64,000 nt of DNA from Larus michahellis (taxonomy: Eukaryota; Chordata; Aves; Charadriiformes; Laridae). The stretch lies in assembly GCF_964199755.1 (NCBI RefSeq), contig NC_133900.1, positions 18,515,701-18,579,700 of the forward strand. The letters are read 5' to 3'. Below, piece by piece: positions 48,671-63,010 of the stretch. Positions within the stretch are counted from its first letter, which is position 1. Each line of letters opens with the position of its first letter. The position numbers and the translations under genes were made by a program. Under the pieces are notes generated by a model, which was given only the letters and a program-made list of their open reading frames with translations, did no database searches and was not told where the DNA came from.

Positions 48671-49355
48671 TGTTGCCGTGTGTGGTAAATGTGCAGAGTG
48701 GGAGGCTTGTTTTTGCATACTTGCACCTTTTAAAAAATTTATTCCATCTAACTTACAATTATGTCTAATACATAAATGATATTTTAATGCTATAAACATA
48801 TTCCTAGAAGGAAACTCAGCAATTATTCTCTTCAAAACGAACGTTGGGGTTTTTTTTCTTATTGGAAGTAATTTAGGTTTGCCCTCTGTCACACCTTGAC
48901 ATTTTTGCTCAGCTTCTATTTTTTACATATGTGAATCACTAGCTTTTCAACACAGAACTGTCACAGACCCGTATATTTTGAAAAGAAGCCAAGTTTCAGT
49001 ATCATTATACTTACACATTCACCCTGAGGCATAATTGTTCTAATACACAATTTTCATCCTGCAATTTAAAGGAGAGTCAGTGTGTCTTTTTGCCTTCCAG
49101 TAACTGTCATAGAATTTTTGGTATGCATTGGATAACACAAGCCCTTTCCTGTTCCCATGGAAATCAATAGTAACAATTCATACTCATTAAAATCTATCAG
49201 AGAAAAAAAATGGGATCTAGGTAATTAGGACCTGCTTCTGTTTGGTCACTGGTTTATTTGAAATCAGGAGAACTGTTAGTCAGGAAAGCGCAGGGCGGTC
49301 TGCAACAAGCTGAAATTTTCAGGCGACAGAAATAAAGGTGAAATGCTCAGTGTGT
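48671..49355. other. AT-rich DNA, no gene seen
   Basis: Nothing recognisable apart from short homopolymer runs. Confidence 0.5.
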
Positions 49356-49590
49356 CCCCCCCCGGTGGGACCCCCCGCTCCTCCCGTCCCCTCACCACAG
49401 AGCTGTGTCACACTGTGCCAGCGGCGGAGCTGAGCTGAAGGAAAAGTGACTCACCTGGGCCCAGAGGTGCCCTGGAGGGCGGCGATGCCCCAGGCGCAGC
49501 CGGGGGGAGTGGAAGACCAAGAAAGCAAACCCCGTGTTTGCAGCTGTACCGAGTGAGAACCTCACCTCGTCCAGGAATGGGAGACCCGGG
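49356..49590. promoter_or_regulatory. small CpG-rich island with G-quadruplex motif
   Basis: GC-rich patch with 13 CpG dinucleotides by my count in about 235 bp, standing out from CpG-poor surroundings. The minus strand of 49356-49391 fits the classical quadruplex pattern (G4, loop 2, G3, loop 6, G6, loop 7, G8). Two consensus minus-strand donors are present: CCCAG then gtgagt (boundary at 49455) and GACGAG then gtgagg (boundary at 49566). On the plus strand a strong acceptor (ctcttcttcag) follows at 49756. This could be a promoter with a first exon, most likely on the minus strand, but it could also be a GC-rich segment without function. Confidence 0.35.
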
Positions 49591-52500
49591 CAAAGGTAGA
49601 CCACAGCCTGATTTTTCTAGTCCCATATTTAACCTGCGCGTTGCTTGGCATCACGACATCTAATTCACTGTGACACTTTGATGCGTACCAAAAGATCAGT
49701 CTGGGATACACAGTAAAAGCAATGGAAATTCGCCATCCATGTTCCTCTTCTTCAGGTTTCTGCATCAGGTTTGTGCGCCCACAGAGGTCCTTCTCTCAGG
49801 CAAGATTTAAGGCAGTTTTAACTCAGTTCGCTGAAACAATGAACATTTTAAATGGGCTGTCATCATCTCTTGGGTGGCAAAACAAAATATATTTAGTTGA
49901 AATCAAAATAGGGAAAATTTTCCATAAAAATCCCCCAGTTTTGAAAGACACAGAAGAGCTAAACATCACACATGCGATTAATCATAGATTGCTCTAACTA
50001 CAATTTTTTATTTAATAAAAGGAAGAAGAATTTGCCAGATTTACTAGTAACCGGAAGATACAGAGAGTTCAGAATCAACCCAGTAGCAACACTGTGCGCT
50101 AGAAGGGCAGAAGGTAACATAAAAATGCAATGAGACTCAGTACAACGAAATTATTGACTTCTCAAAGGAATATAGTTCAAATATCGATCACATACAGTAT
50201 ATTCAGGACCTTAAGAGACAACCCTTGCACTAAGTATCTTAGGATCACTGCAAGTTTTCTGGATAGTGCAAGTTTTTTGACTCCAACTACTGTTACCAGG
50301 TGCACAAAGGCAGTTTAAAGCTTTGCAGAAACACACAACTACGCTGCCTTCTTGCTGGAAGGGAAAGGTGCAGCTCCAGCAGTGAACTGTAACGGCACCC
50401 CAGGTAACCACGTGGGTTTGGAACCTGCTCAGTTCTTGCACTCTCCAATGTGTCTTTCGATTGTATTTAAATGAACTCCTGCAGTATCATGTTCTAAAGA
50501 TATGGATATCCAGTTATTTCTTTAAGGCATATTCCTTTACTTTGAATCTTTTTCTTGAACCCAGCAAAAAAACATAATCTAAGACATACTATGTAAAAAT
50601 GAAATACAATATTATGGACACGCTTTGCTGAGGTAAAAAAAATAATTAAATCTTGTTTACCGTATACCTAGTGCGGTTCATCTTTGACTCATCGAGTACC
50701 TAAAAAGAATAGAAAGCACTAACTTGCCACTCTGCCTACCTCAAATATAAGTTTTAAATACCAGCCTCAATCCTTGCAGACCTTGTTTGTTCTTAACTCT
50801 AACCACATATTCAGTTTTAATATTACTTACAGTGTTCTTAACAAAAAGTAGCGCAAAGTTCTTCTTATGTTCCAGCTGTGCTTGGGATTCATGAAGCTTT
50901 CAAATTGAAAAACTAGTACTTATGTAGAAGATGTTCCGTGATACTTTACCGTAAAAAAGGTTGATAAAATATAAAGTAAGTATAAAATAGTGACCTAGAT
51001 ATCTTGAAAGAAGCATTGTATAGTCACTAGAAACCATGCAAAACCTGCAAAGCTAATTAAAAATTCTGTTCAATAGAAAAAGCAGCACAACAGAAATAAG
51101 TAACTATGAATAACCATTTTATTTTTACACCCTGTTGATGCTCTATGTACTAGCACACACTCAGTAATTAAAATATTCCAAAAGCACATCTCTACCTGAC
51201 GATCTCGCTTTTGCTTTCACCAGTCTTGCCCTCCAATTTTTCATCCCTTAGTTTTCTTCACAGCAATGCATTGATCCTGCAAGCTGTAACTTGTCTATTT
51301 TTGAGTTTTAAAAAAAATAAATCTATATTTTACAAGTCTGATTTTCTACCGAAAAGGCCTAAAATAGCAATGCATGTAATTAAAATAAGCATAATTATAT
51401 AAACAAAATGTTCTGCCTGTTCTTTAAAATGTATTACACCAATGAAATAACTAGAGAAAAAGAAAAGAGCACATTCTTAGTACAACTTTTACATAGTGAA
51501 GTTATCATAACAGTTTTACAGTTGTAGGAGACCCTCCGCTAACTAGCAAGAAGCACAATAATTTAAATAGCAATGACTACCACCGATACGTTTCACAGGT
51601 CTTTGCTATCCTTTCGGTTGTCAAATACATGGACCTATTTTGGTGCCCCAAAATTCAGTATTAGTTTTGATTTCTTTTTAACAAAATAGCTAAGCAAATG
51701 GAGCTATTTAGAAAGCTTGCAATACCATACGGAAAGGTATTTTCAAAACACTTCTTTAAAACGGGGAAGCAAAACATCAGAAAGGCTGCCTGTATTTGAC
51801 TCTAATGAAAAGCAAGTACGTTTTGATAAAGCAACTGAAATGGAATCAATGTATATAAACGTAACAGTATATAATATATGTGCACAGTAGATCTGATAAC
51901 TAAGGAGAGTACATACATACACGTAGGTTTTCATCTGAACCAATGAACATACCTCAAACAAAGTCTGCTACAAGGATCAAACAGTAAGATACTCTAATGA
52001 ACTTTAAGAACTTTCGAAGAGATAGGACATGTTACAGCGGGTTGAATACAATCATTACTATTATTTGTCTACCTAATAACATCAGTGGATTTGAATAATA
52101 TGCAGAAATACAACAGCATGAGTCAGAAGATGGAAGCATATTGAGCAAATCTGCCAGCTATACGTATCTGTTCCCAACACATTTGTAGTTATTCTGCTGA
52201 AGCTAACAAGGTGGAAAAGCAAGAAAAATTCTGCTATGATTTGACTATCGTCAGCCTCTTTCCTGTAACACTAATACTACTGTACAACAGGAACAGCAGT
52301 AAGTATAAACAAATAACGCAATGTAAAGTTGTCAAGGGTTTTTACATCAATGGAGTTTTGTCAATAATTTTGCTGACCCACTTCACCAAAACGTTGCAAT
52401 AGTAAGTTGGAAGGTAATTCAAATACTTCCATATGATTCCTGCTGAGTTCCAGAAGTAAAGTAAGTTCAGCTCTTTCTGAACTTTATGGAAAGTATGGTT

Positions 52501-52924
52501 CAAAACAAGCCTACATACTATCGCATGAGAAGATTCGGATTGTCAAGAGCTTTATATTCAGAAGATGAGGCAGATATGATCTACTTGACATTTCATCAGC
52601 ATCCCAGCCTAAGTGCAAAGAAGGAAATTCAGTCCCAGAGTGTTTCACAGGAAAGCTTTGTATTTTATCTTATTTTTACTATTTTTATTTTAAACTAAGG
52701 TAAAGCTTATACGCATCTAACTTTGAAAAGACATGCAAAGTTTTAGTACAGCGAACATAAAAGAAGTGTCTTTCAGTTTTGTTTTCTTCCTAGGTAAGGG
52801 TAGGTAAATGTCAAGAAATCTCTTTAATTTTATATTCTAAAAAAGAATGATTTATGGAGAAGAGAAATCAAATTACTTACCTATAATAGGAGATTTTTGA
52901 AGGTAGTTCCCTGTTTCCCTAAAG
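49591..52924. other. AT-rich DNA, no gene supported
   Basis: A 91-codon plus-strand frame at 49722-49997 has no recognisable domain. A short minus-strand segment near 50656-50694 has an acceptor (tctattctttttag) and reads VLDESKMNRTRYT, too short to support. No repeat recognised. Confidence 0.45.
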
Positions 52925-53126
52925 GTAACACTGAAAAGATCTCTGATGATTCACCAGTTTGTACTACAAAGTTAGGAGGCAGAAACTCCATTAATTATTC
53001 AACTCTATTAAGGAAAAGAAAGACAATGAAGAAAATTAAACATAGGAAACATGGAAATGAAAAGAAAAATATTCACCTTTTCCTCACCTGTCAAAAAACC
53101 CCAGAAGTTTCAAATGAGAAAAACAG
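52925..53126 (+). other. candidate coding exon, lysine-rich
   Basis: A 202-nt open segment between an acceptor (ccctgtttccctaaag) and a consensus donor (AACAG, then gtgagc). 66 codons are open; the peptide begins NTEKISDDSPVCTTKLGG, has a basic middle (LRKRKTMKKIKHRKHG) and ends CQKTPEVSNEKN. The basic run reflects A-rich DNA, so the open frame is less informative than its length suggests. Unrecognised; chance is likely. Confidence 0.18.
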
Positions 53127-54939
53127 GTGAGCTGAGCCTTCTGGAAAAAAACTCCTAAATTCTGAGAAAGAGAGTATTTAAAAGCCTGGTGCCATTCCTG
53201 CGGATTCTTGGTCTCTTGTATGCGAGGACGTTGGTTCCCAACAGAACCGGGCAGGCGTGTGTGTCCTTTAGCACGTAAATACAGGTATAAATCTGGCCAT
53301 TCACGTAACTGAGCTTTAAGGACCCCAGAAACTTTCCTGGGTTTTAGTGTACTGAACAGCCCAGTGCTGCAGGCTGAGGCTTCAGGCTTGCAGCGTAAAC
53401 GGCACCTTCAGCTCGCATAATTCAGCAGCCTTCTCGTGCACCTCAGTGGAGCAAGGTGTATTTACAAAGTACTGTTCCTGAGATTGTAGTGACCACCTGT
53501 GTATGGCAGAAAGATGTTGTGGGCACATAGCAAGTGGTGTACGAATGTGAATGCGCGCACATGAACCTAGAGGTAAGGATCACAAACCCATAAAGGAGAA
53601 ATCTAAATGCCTATTCAGAAGCACACAGCCGGGAAAGTTTAAAAGCAGAGGGAAGAGAGAAAACACAGGTATGCATCAACAGTGAAAGAAAAGCCTCGCT
53701 ATTTCTAATTTACTGAGCACTGAATTAGGATTTGAATATAAAAGAAAGGACTTTGAAACATGAACTAAGGCAGTTTCAAGCAAATTTAAAAGAATGTTAT
53801 TTTATGGAAGGTCAGGAGGTGTTCCTACCCTGAAGGACCTGGTGGAGTTCCTTAATTCCTGGGTATATATTGAAACTGAAATGGGGAAAAAAAATCCTTA
53901 TGATTTGTAGTCAAAAACTCTACAGACAAGCTTTAAGGGATCAATTCTCAGATAAAATAATTCTGTGTAAACCTGTCTTGTATACATGCTCTTTCTTAAC
54001 TTCATCTTTCTATCTTTACTGCGTGCAACATAACGCATCTGAACATCTGCTTGAATGCTCCATAATTTTAATTGATTATCATAGATGATTAAAAGGAAGG
54101 TATAACGATCGCACATCTCGAGAGAACATGATCTATATTTGTTTAGAACTGTAGAATTAGCTTGTCCAAAAGGAACTGTTAAAAACAGTCTAATAAAACC
54201 ACAAGATCAGTTCCTAGAAGTGATAGTTAAATCAATAACAAGTGCAACCTATTATTCTGGTTGACATAAGCCTTGAGTAGTCTGTCAGCAGAAGGTTATG
54301 CTATGAAACATAATTAAAGAGAGATAAAATTGATTACATATCTACGTCTTGAAACTGGAAAGGTATTTCTGATGATTATTGAAATATTGAAGTGTTTAAT
54401 TTATCTTCTGTTTGCACCGAATCAGTAGAAAAATCTCTTTTGCAATTTTAATGTATTACTCCTGAATTTGCTTTTATTATAAGAAGGTACTTTTCCACTC
54501 TAAGAAGTGGTTATGAATAGATAACTGATGTTCTTTGAAAATACCAGTTTGAAATGTATAGTAATGAAATCTGATGAATACTTCCTGAAATATTTCTGAG
54601 CTTATTTTACTGTATCTCTGTAAGAGCTTTACATGTAAATTAAAACTGTAGAATAATTATAATAGCTATTTTTATTTAAGATAGTTTACCTCTAAAGTTT
54701 ACAGGACAAGAACAAGGCATGTATCTTGCTTTCATATGTGTCTCTGGGATGATTTGGATTATAATGGGTCCTGAATAAGAGAGAATCCCTACAGTGTTAC
54801 ATCTGACAAAGCCTTTCTATGTAAGATGTCATTGTTCAAAGCCTATTTATTTTTCTTTTTGTAGAAAAGAAAGCCATTTTATTGGTCTTTATGCAGAATT
54901 GGGGTTAGATGATCTGAGATCTAGTTTCAGATGTACCTG
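53127..54939. other. AT-rich DNA, no gene seen
   Basis: Somewhat GC-richer at 53180-53480, then AT-rich. No frame or repeat supported. Confidence 0.5.
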
Positions 54940-55030
54940 TGAAGATACTGTGGAACTTTAAATAGGTCAGTTAACTATTGTACAGTTCAGTTTGCCTTTT
55001 TGTGAAAGGAAAATAAGGTAGATAAAGACC
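54940..55030 (+). mobile_element. probable MIR-like SINE remnant
   Basis: 'aggtcagttaactattgtac' followed by 'agttcagtttgcctttttgt' and 'gaaaggaaaataaggtag' follows the MIR segment meaning gtcacttaacctctctgtg, cctcagtttcctcatctgt, aaaatggggataata. Divergence is high and only this core is recognisable. Confidence 0.45.
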
Positions 55031-58000
55031 TAATAATACAGGGTAATAATATTTATATTTTCAGTGGTGTTGCGAGGCTTGTTTATATAATTTGCCTCAG
55101 TTACACTGATGTCATGTAGCCACTCTTATAGAACTATGATTAATTTACGTCTACAGTGAAAAAACTACCATATCTCGTTCTCTTTTTATTATACATTTTT
55201 CATAATAGTGTAACTTCAAAGATTTCAGTGCAAAGGCATAGTACTCGTGTGCCCTGACAGGAGAATAGAGCTTGTGGTACATCATTCCCACCTGGTGCTG
55301 CTTCTCTATATAATTTTGTTTGTTGGGCGAAGCATTAAAACGATCAGAATGCAGTCATTATTCAGCATCATAATCAAGAATCAGCTTTGCATAGGAAGCT
55401 TGTCTAATTTAATCTTTTTGAACTCTACTTTAAACTGCTTTTTTGCACTAAATGAAAAGAGCGGTATTTCAGTGGGCCGCATTAGTTCTATCATTTCAAC
55501 TGCATCAGAGTGGTTAACAGTATACATCGCGCAAGACTGGGGGAGGGAAGTAGAGCCAACAAATGCTCCCTCGTTTCTTGTTTTCCTTCACCCATTTATA
55601 CCACGCTGATAGGCAAACCTAGCGACTGAAGAAAATAAAGCATCATGCACAAATTCTGGCAGACAGTCAGCCTATGAATTTCAGAGCTGTCAAGGCTGCA
55701 TGTTTCAATCAGTTTTGACATCTCTTGGCATTTCTCTTCAGATTCTGCTATCTATAAATAATTCCCCTACTTGGGTGTTATTTCTAGTTCATTTCTGAAG
55801 ATACAGCAAGAATGCTTCTCACCTCTTATTATGGCTTTTCTTTGTCTTCACTTTGGAAACCTATATGTACAAGAATTAAAACTTACTTGGCATTAAAATA
55901 GTCTAGTACATTTGGATGATGGAACAGATGTTGCATTTTAAATCAAATTTGGAATTCTCACACTGAGATCTTGGAGAAATGACCAGCATCCCCCTTTTCT
56001 TATTTGAGATAGTCTGAGTTTCCTCTCAGCATTTTGAGCGAGTTGGCAAATTACCAGTCGCCATCACAACAGGAGAGCCTAGGGAATGGGTTACTTCCCC
56101 CTTCCATGCTCTCTGCCTTGGCTCAGAGAAAAATAAGTTACGGAACGATTTCCTTGCACACCCATTCACCTCTACTGGCACTGATGTAGGGCGTGCAGAG
56201 AGCAGCAGTGCTTTTCCCATATAGCTCTTTTAAGAGACCACGTATTACTCTAAAGGAAGGGGAGGCAGCTCAGGAAGGCCACTTCGTGCCCTCACGCCTG
56301 CTATTGCATTTGACCTGAGCTCTACAAGGCTCTGGCAGCCTCTAGAGAAAAAGTCCACGGAGTGACCTCCTAAGACACAGTGGCTGGTTAAACGTCTTTT
56401 TTTTCCCCCCTCAGATATTTGTACCTTCCTGATTTCTTCTGCTTTCTGAACTACAGAGAGATGACAGGAATCGCTGATTCTCTGGGAAGCGTTCCTTAGC
56501 AAAGCTGCTTCCATCCCAAGGCGTGTGTCAGGTGATTGCCAGGCTCTTCAGCTTTCTTTTGGGGAACTGTCCTGGCCTGGAGGGTGTTTCAGTCTCTTGG
56601 TGAAAGTGGAAATACTGTACAGCTTGAAGTATTTCTGAGATGTTCACCTTGCAGTGTGATTCTGCATTAAGTGGGAATAACATCCATCCATTTTGGTACC
56701 CAAAAAGAATGGGATAAGATAATTGCCCCGGGGAACCAGTAAGTGGAAGTCCTGATAAATCTTCAATAGGGGCTATCTACTTATGCCCCTAAGAGAAGTA
56801 ACCTTCGTAATGATAATTAAAGGCTTTTCATACAGTTCTTTCAGCTTTAAATCTTTTCTAGCAAACTTGGGGGGGTTTGTTGTTTTTTTTGAAAATCGCA
56901 GGTTTGATTGATAAAGCCACCTCTGTTAATTTTCCACTCTCCAGGTCATTTTACTTAACTAAAGAAAACTTCTAAATGGAATGAACAGATCATGCAATAA
57001 AATAGATTTCAAGTTAATTTCCTGATAGAGAACAAACAACCCTTATCGGGTCTGTATTTTGACAAACGCTTTTCTGTATTTTCATCAGTAATTTGGACTA
57101 CAATCTAATTACCAGCATCTCTGCCACATCTACAAAAGTTTTTAAGGACAATAAGCAATTAAGAGAACCACTGAAGAATTATCAGATTGCCTGGATGCCA
57201 ATAAGTAAGTTTTAATACAGAAAAATTCAGTGTAAGATACGTGTGAAGAAAACATTCAAGCTATGACAAAAGACCCTTTCTAAGAAAACAGGATGTATGA
57301 GTCGTCAACTATAAGCACATCAGTGCATACAGCTTGCCATTGGTAAAGGTCTGAGGAAGTCTTTGGATATATATAAAAAAAGGAGAATTTAACACCAAAG
57401 AACATGCACACAATGCTGATAAGATCTGTATTAAACACCTAGCATCTCTGTCTTGTTTTGAACGATACAAACAGTTCAAAATGAGTGTGGAAAAGAATCC
57501 AGCAAAGAAAAAAAAAAAAATACATCCAGATCTCATTCTCATTCTAGTGCAAGAGTTAAAGCGACTCAGCTTTTTTGTCTGGGAGAAAAGGAAGCCATCA
57601 TCCTTTGTTACAGAGTCATGGAAAAATGTTTGAGATTAGAATAGGGACAATGTATGGAAAAAGCTTCCCAACTTTTCTGAGAAAAGCACAGAAAGCTCTG
57701 AACGTTAGAAACTGACTTCCTGTGAGCCTTGCAAAGAATCTAGCATTTCTGGTTTAGCTAAAAGTTCATTTGAAGACCTCAACCAAAATATTCCTGATAG
57801 AGTTGTTTCAGTAATTAATTACATCTTATGTTATAAACATACTTTATTTTTCATCTGAAACTAGATTCAGCTTTCTGTCCCTAGAATTTCTTGTGAGTTA
57901 GCACGCCAATTGAAAAATCATCAAAACCCACCTTCTTGAGTGAGTACTAAAGGAGTATGCTTCCTAGTATTTCTTTACTTTCCTGCTGAAAAGCAGGTAT

Positions 58001-61000
58001 TTTTAACTTCAAATCACTCCTGCAGCTCTTTCTTGAGCTCATTTTAAAACTACAGTGAAACTTTACCCAACAATTGACAATGCTCTCATGAACGTTACAA
58101 ACAGTAGAACAGTAAATACCTACTTTTACTCCATGTTCTCCTGAGTTTCCATCCAGGAATCCTATCTTAAAATTTTAAATAAGGAGCCTGGTTTAAACCT
58201 GTGATGCTACAAGTCTCCTCAATAAGTGTGGCTTATATTCTTCTTTCAAGAGAAAAATTGATTATATAGATACAACACCACATTGGAAATACAGAATATT
58301 TGATGACCTAGACAATTCTGTAAAAACTACCCATCTCTTCAGTTTACCTCTGTGAAACTACAGTTCTCTGTAAAATTTACTACTTCGCTTTAACGCTGTG
58401 GCCCCGAGTAAGCCTGCCAGCCCAGTGCAGCCAAATGCTGTTTTCATTTAGAACAATACCAATTTGGCTATGACTTCAGTTAACAGATATAGATATTGGC
58501 TAGTACTGGGCCAAGAACAGACAACTGCAGAAACTGTCAGAAATTCTCCCAGCAGATGATTTCCTATGTACAATTACTTTTTAAGGTCTATCACTCTGTA
58601 TTACAAATATCTGCTATTTAGCATGATTAGGAGGGAAAAAGAAATGCACTTACTTGAAACTGTAAAACATACGTCCTTGCTGATCCATACCAAAAGGCTG
58701 TACGCCTCTCTGCTCAAGCTATGCTGTGATTCGGAGCTGAAAAAAATAGCAAATACATAATCTTTAACGTGTATCTAGAAGTTGTAGTTACCATGTTTAT
58801 TTTCAACTACTGATCTCTTGCCTATTTATGGAGCTGGGAGCATGAGACTCTGCAGAAATACTTCCCAACGTGCCAAATCATTGTCAATAGAATTAGTAGG
58901 AAAAGATCTTTTCCTTATTGTAACCCAAAAAAAAAAAGAGAAAAAGTAAAACGCCAAAAGCTTTTTGCCTTTCTTTTTGCCCCTTCCCCGCCCCAGCCAA
59001 CGGCTGGAATTCTTTCAGCCACTTTGGTTTGGAAACCTTTTCTTCCTCATCAATTTGCCTCTGTAGATTTTTCACTGCTGGCAATTAGCAAGTAGAAGAA
59101 ATCCTGCTGAGGAGAGCAAGTTAAAAGGGGACTTAAGAACGCCTGTGCCGGGGAAACAAGCAGCCAATCTGCAGCAGCAGACTTCCAAATTTCAAATACA
59201 CACATTAGAGAGATGAACAGCCAGAGCAACCTCTCTTCTTAATTCCTTTTATCTGGGTCTCCAATCTGCTCACAACAGTGTTTAGTCCAAAACTTCGTCC
59301 ACTTCAATGGGCTTGGAAAGGAGATTACTGAGATTCCAGCATTCATTGTACCCCCAAAAAAGAACAATTTAGATAATGGCTCGCTACGTCTGGATAATAA
59401 CCAAATGGCACTTTTCACATCCAAACCATTTCAGTCTGGCATCTTCCAGGAAGCCCTGATGTCTACAGATGAAAACTAGAACATTTACGCAGGGGGAAAG
59501 CTCTTCCTGCTGCCCAGCTTTCATCTGCAACATGAAGAAACCGAAGATGTTTTCAGCGATTTCAGTAAATCAGGGTAGTCAGTCTTATGTGCCATATTTA
59601 TGAGGAGGAAAATAATCTTACAACTATGGATCAGCTTGAGATCTTTCCTTAAGGTCATAAAAGCTGCATAAACACAAGGCTTCAGAGGAAAAATGTTCCC
59701 CAAGTGCAACTCTATTACAGCTGCTGTTGCAGAAAATGCATTTTTGAACTTTCAAAGATGATCTTAGTGTCCCCTATTCATGAAGACTGCATGATATTTT
59801 AACAGTGTGAATAAATGACAATGACTGTAGGTAAATTATCTTAAAAACACTGTCAGAACACTGTTAAATAAAAGATGGCTTTTCAAACAGAATGTAAAAT
59901 GTCACATAATATATTATCATTAAATAACTGGTTTTTGAGGGAAAGCAAAACCAAAGATGCAAAATTCTCTCTAGAAATATTAACTTCTCACAAACAAAAT
60001 CTGAAATACAGAAAACAATTCAAAGCCCAATTAATTTCACAGTTTCCAGCATAAAAAAAAAAAATATGAACGTACTTCTTGAAGTTACTTGGTTCTTTTT
60101 GGTTTAGCTCTAAACTATCAAAACATGGCAAGACTATGAAGAATTAGGCATACAGAAAAGCGAGATAAGAGGGGTTTGTACTGGTTTTTTAAAATAAACT
60201 AAACAAAAACTATCCAAATGACACAGGAATTCACTTTGTAGTTACTCCAGCAGGCTGGCGTCTATCATTGCAATTGTGTTTTTGCACTCGCGCCCCCGCT
60301 CTCCTGTTTTGAACAGTTTCTTGCCTCCTACAGCACCGCAATCTCCTGCCCCAACCAAATCAAGGGACAATCAGAGCAAGACCATTTGGGCATTGCACTT
60401 AACTGTCACGCAGTTTGGAATGATTTCTCAACAGCAATTTTCTAGTAACATGAACACTTTATAAAGGACCAAAGATGGTACTGAGGTACAGATATGTAGG
60501 GTTGGTCCTGAATTACTACATCGAATTTTTGATTTGAATTTTCATCATGTTTTGAGGTACTTCCATTCAGGGCTTTGATTCTGGAATCTTCTTTACTATT
60601 TCCTTCGGCAAGATTAAAGTACAGAACAAGATTTCCCAGTCCACAATTCTGTTATAGTTCAGTGTTGACGTTTTGGTTGAAATCCTGACCTTACCAAGTC
60701 AGTGGGAGTTTTTCCGATTGACTTTAGCAGGACCAGGATTATTATTCTTCAGCTCTAATTAGCATCGTTCATTTTATTTGTCCCATTTACATACTTCATT
60801 GTCATATTATTATCCATTTTCAACAGATGAGATTGCATGTACATACCCCTGTAAAGATACACCTACAAACCTCCATCCAGTCATTTAATCATTTTCTGTC
60901 TTTGAAGTAAAATCAGTAACATAAATCAGGGCAACTCTGTCTTATCCATTGAAAAGGCTGTGGCAAAGAGACAAAAAAAGGTGCTTTTCACTAAGTGAAA

Positions 61001-61380
61001 AGATTAGCAATGGTGACCTGGATGTAGAACATCATATCCATTGCTCCATGGTGCAAACATCGTTGCTATGAGCAACGTAGGAACCAATTATTCATGCTTA
61101 TTCCACTCATAGGTTTTAATTTCTGCTGTAACAAGGATGGAAGTGAAAGTTTGGACCACCTGGGAAGGTTTAACTGTACGTATTAGATAGGAAAAGTTCT
61201 TCTTTTAATGAACTGGCATGTTCAGGGCAGGAGACAAGATGGTCTTCCCAGGAACAGGCAGTATTCCTGCCCTTGAGCACTGCCAGGACAGTGAAGTGTT
61301 CCCTCTTCTCACCACCTCATTTACAGCAGGTGCACCAAAACACAAGGAAAGAGCAGCCGTTCTATTCCTATGGCCTTATC
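55031..61380. other. AT-rich DNA, no gene supported
   Basis: About 6.3 kb. A 120-codon plus-strand frame (55247-55609) has no domain or splice context I trust. A GC-richer patch at 56026-56520 holds two minus-strand frames (65 and 90 codons); the second starts MEAALLRNASQRISDS in a fair start context. A runs occur near 57509-57520, 58926-58938 and 60053-60064. No transposon recognised. Confidence 0.45.
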
Positions 61381-61437
61381 TTCCTCCCAATCTTCTTCCC
61401 AATGCTAATTCTTCTTCCCAATGAATCTTCTTCCCAC
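61381..61437 (+). repeat. short tandem repeat, TCTTCTTCCC unit
   Basis: Four imperfect copies of tcttcttcccaat, the first with a T-to-C change, separated by spacers of different length (none, gct, ga). It is probably a small slippage-derived minisatellite. Confidence 0.85.
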
Positions 61438-63010
61438 TAGCTATACTACCATAGCTAGGCACTCAAGAGAGAGTCAGTACAGATGAAAACTTATCAGCAA
61501 ACCTTTCCAACATCTACTCATTTGATTTCCTGCCTTCGCAAAAGGCTTTCACAGATGGGTTGGATGTGTCAGGCTGTAAAGTCTCCCTCTTGGTCTGATG
61601 GACTGAACCTCATGGTTCCAACTTCACTGGTCTCTCTGCCATTCTGCATTTCAGGAGTGTAACCAAACCAACTGGAATGAATCCCGCCTATTAAAAGTTG
61701 GATCCTTTGAGCACATTTTTGGCTGAATATCTTTCTCATGTTTCATTCTGAGTCACATCTTTTACTTCTTTGCCGCAGTTTCGTAGGATCTCTCTTATTA
61801 TCTGACCATGTTGATTAAAGACGGGCAAACACATATCAGCAGTGCAGAACTGCCTCGCTCCTGCAGTCGCCCTCCACCACAGGAAGCGTGAACCAACATG
61901 CCTGCGAGACACCCTGGTTTTGTCTTAGCTGTCCTGAAATGTTCAGGGGAAAATTACTGGTGGCAGGCAGGCAGTTCATGCATGTAAAAGATTGAGATTT
62001 TCTGTTCCCAGACCACTTTCTTAGCATTTTTTTATGGCTTTATATAGCATTTTATCTGTGTTTTCATCATTCCTTTTGGGGAATCAATGATGCAACTTGG
62101 CCATTTATGAATGACAGATGTATCAAAATACATGCTCTCAGACCACTGTATTTTAAGGTTCCAAATAACTAGCATAGTATAGTTAATTTTATAATTAAAG
62201 CATGACTAAATGTTTCAATTATAAAATAAACCACACCAGTTTAAGCCTGCAATAAGGAGACAATGCTGCTTTCACTCCCTTTCAAAGTAATATTTGGCAG
62301 TGACTCTCTTTAGTATCTAATCGCTTTAGAATGTTTAAGTGGTCAGAAGGATCTTTTCTTATTTTTTTAAAACCAGAAATTATTAACTACTTCAATTAAA
62401 TCAAACCTGCTAAGCTCACACAACATTCTCCATAATCATTTTCATGACATGTAAGGTTTTCACTTGTATTAGAGAGAATCTAATTTTGCACAATAGCAGT
62501 TCCAAAGGACTATTTGCTGCACATGGGGTAAATGACGTGCATTTTTGGATTTGTTTATTCATTCATTTGAAATTGCCAGCAAACTCCACTGGAGGGGGAA
62601 TGGTATGTTGAACAGGAAGATGCTCCTGTTAAATGGCACATAGCTCATCCTAGTTTTTTATTGTTTCTCCTGAAAGTGTTGGAGATAATAAGAAATCAGC
62701 TTATATTTGCTTTTCCTTTATGCACGCCAAATAAAGAGAGGCTGAAGCAGTCAGGGGATATGATATTAAAAGTCAAATTACAATAGAAAATCACAACCAA
62801 CGGTTCTTTATAGCAGTCAAAAATTAAAAGCAAATAACAAAAGCATTCCTTTGGGGTCTTTGATTCGGTAAGGTACTAAAATATGTTCATATATTTATGC
62901 AAAATAATAGATCCACTGGAAGATAAAGTAAAACTATGCCCTTGCTTAACAGCATTAAACTGAATTCTAGCTTAAAACATATTTCCTCAGAAAGATGCAT
63001 GTCTAACTTT
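61438..63010. other. AT-rich DNA, no gene seen
   Basis: Small frames only. No repeat recognised. Confidence 0.5.
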
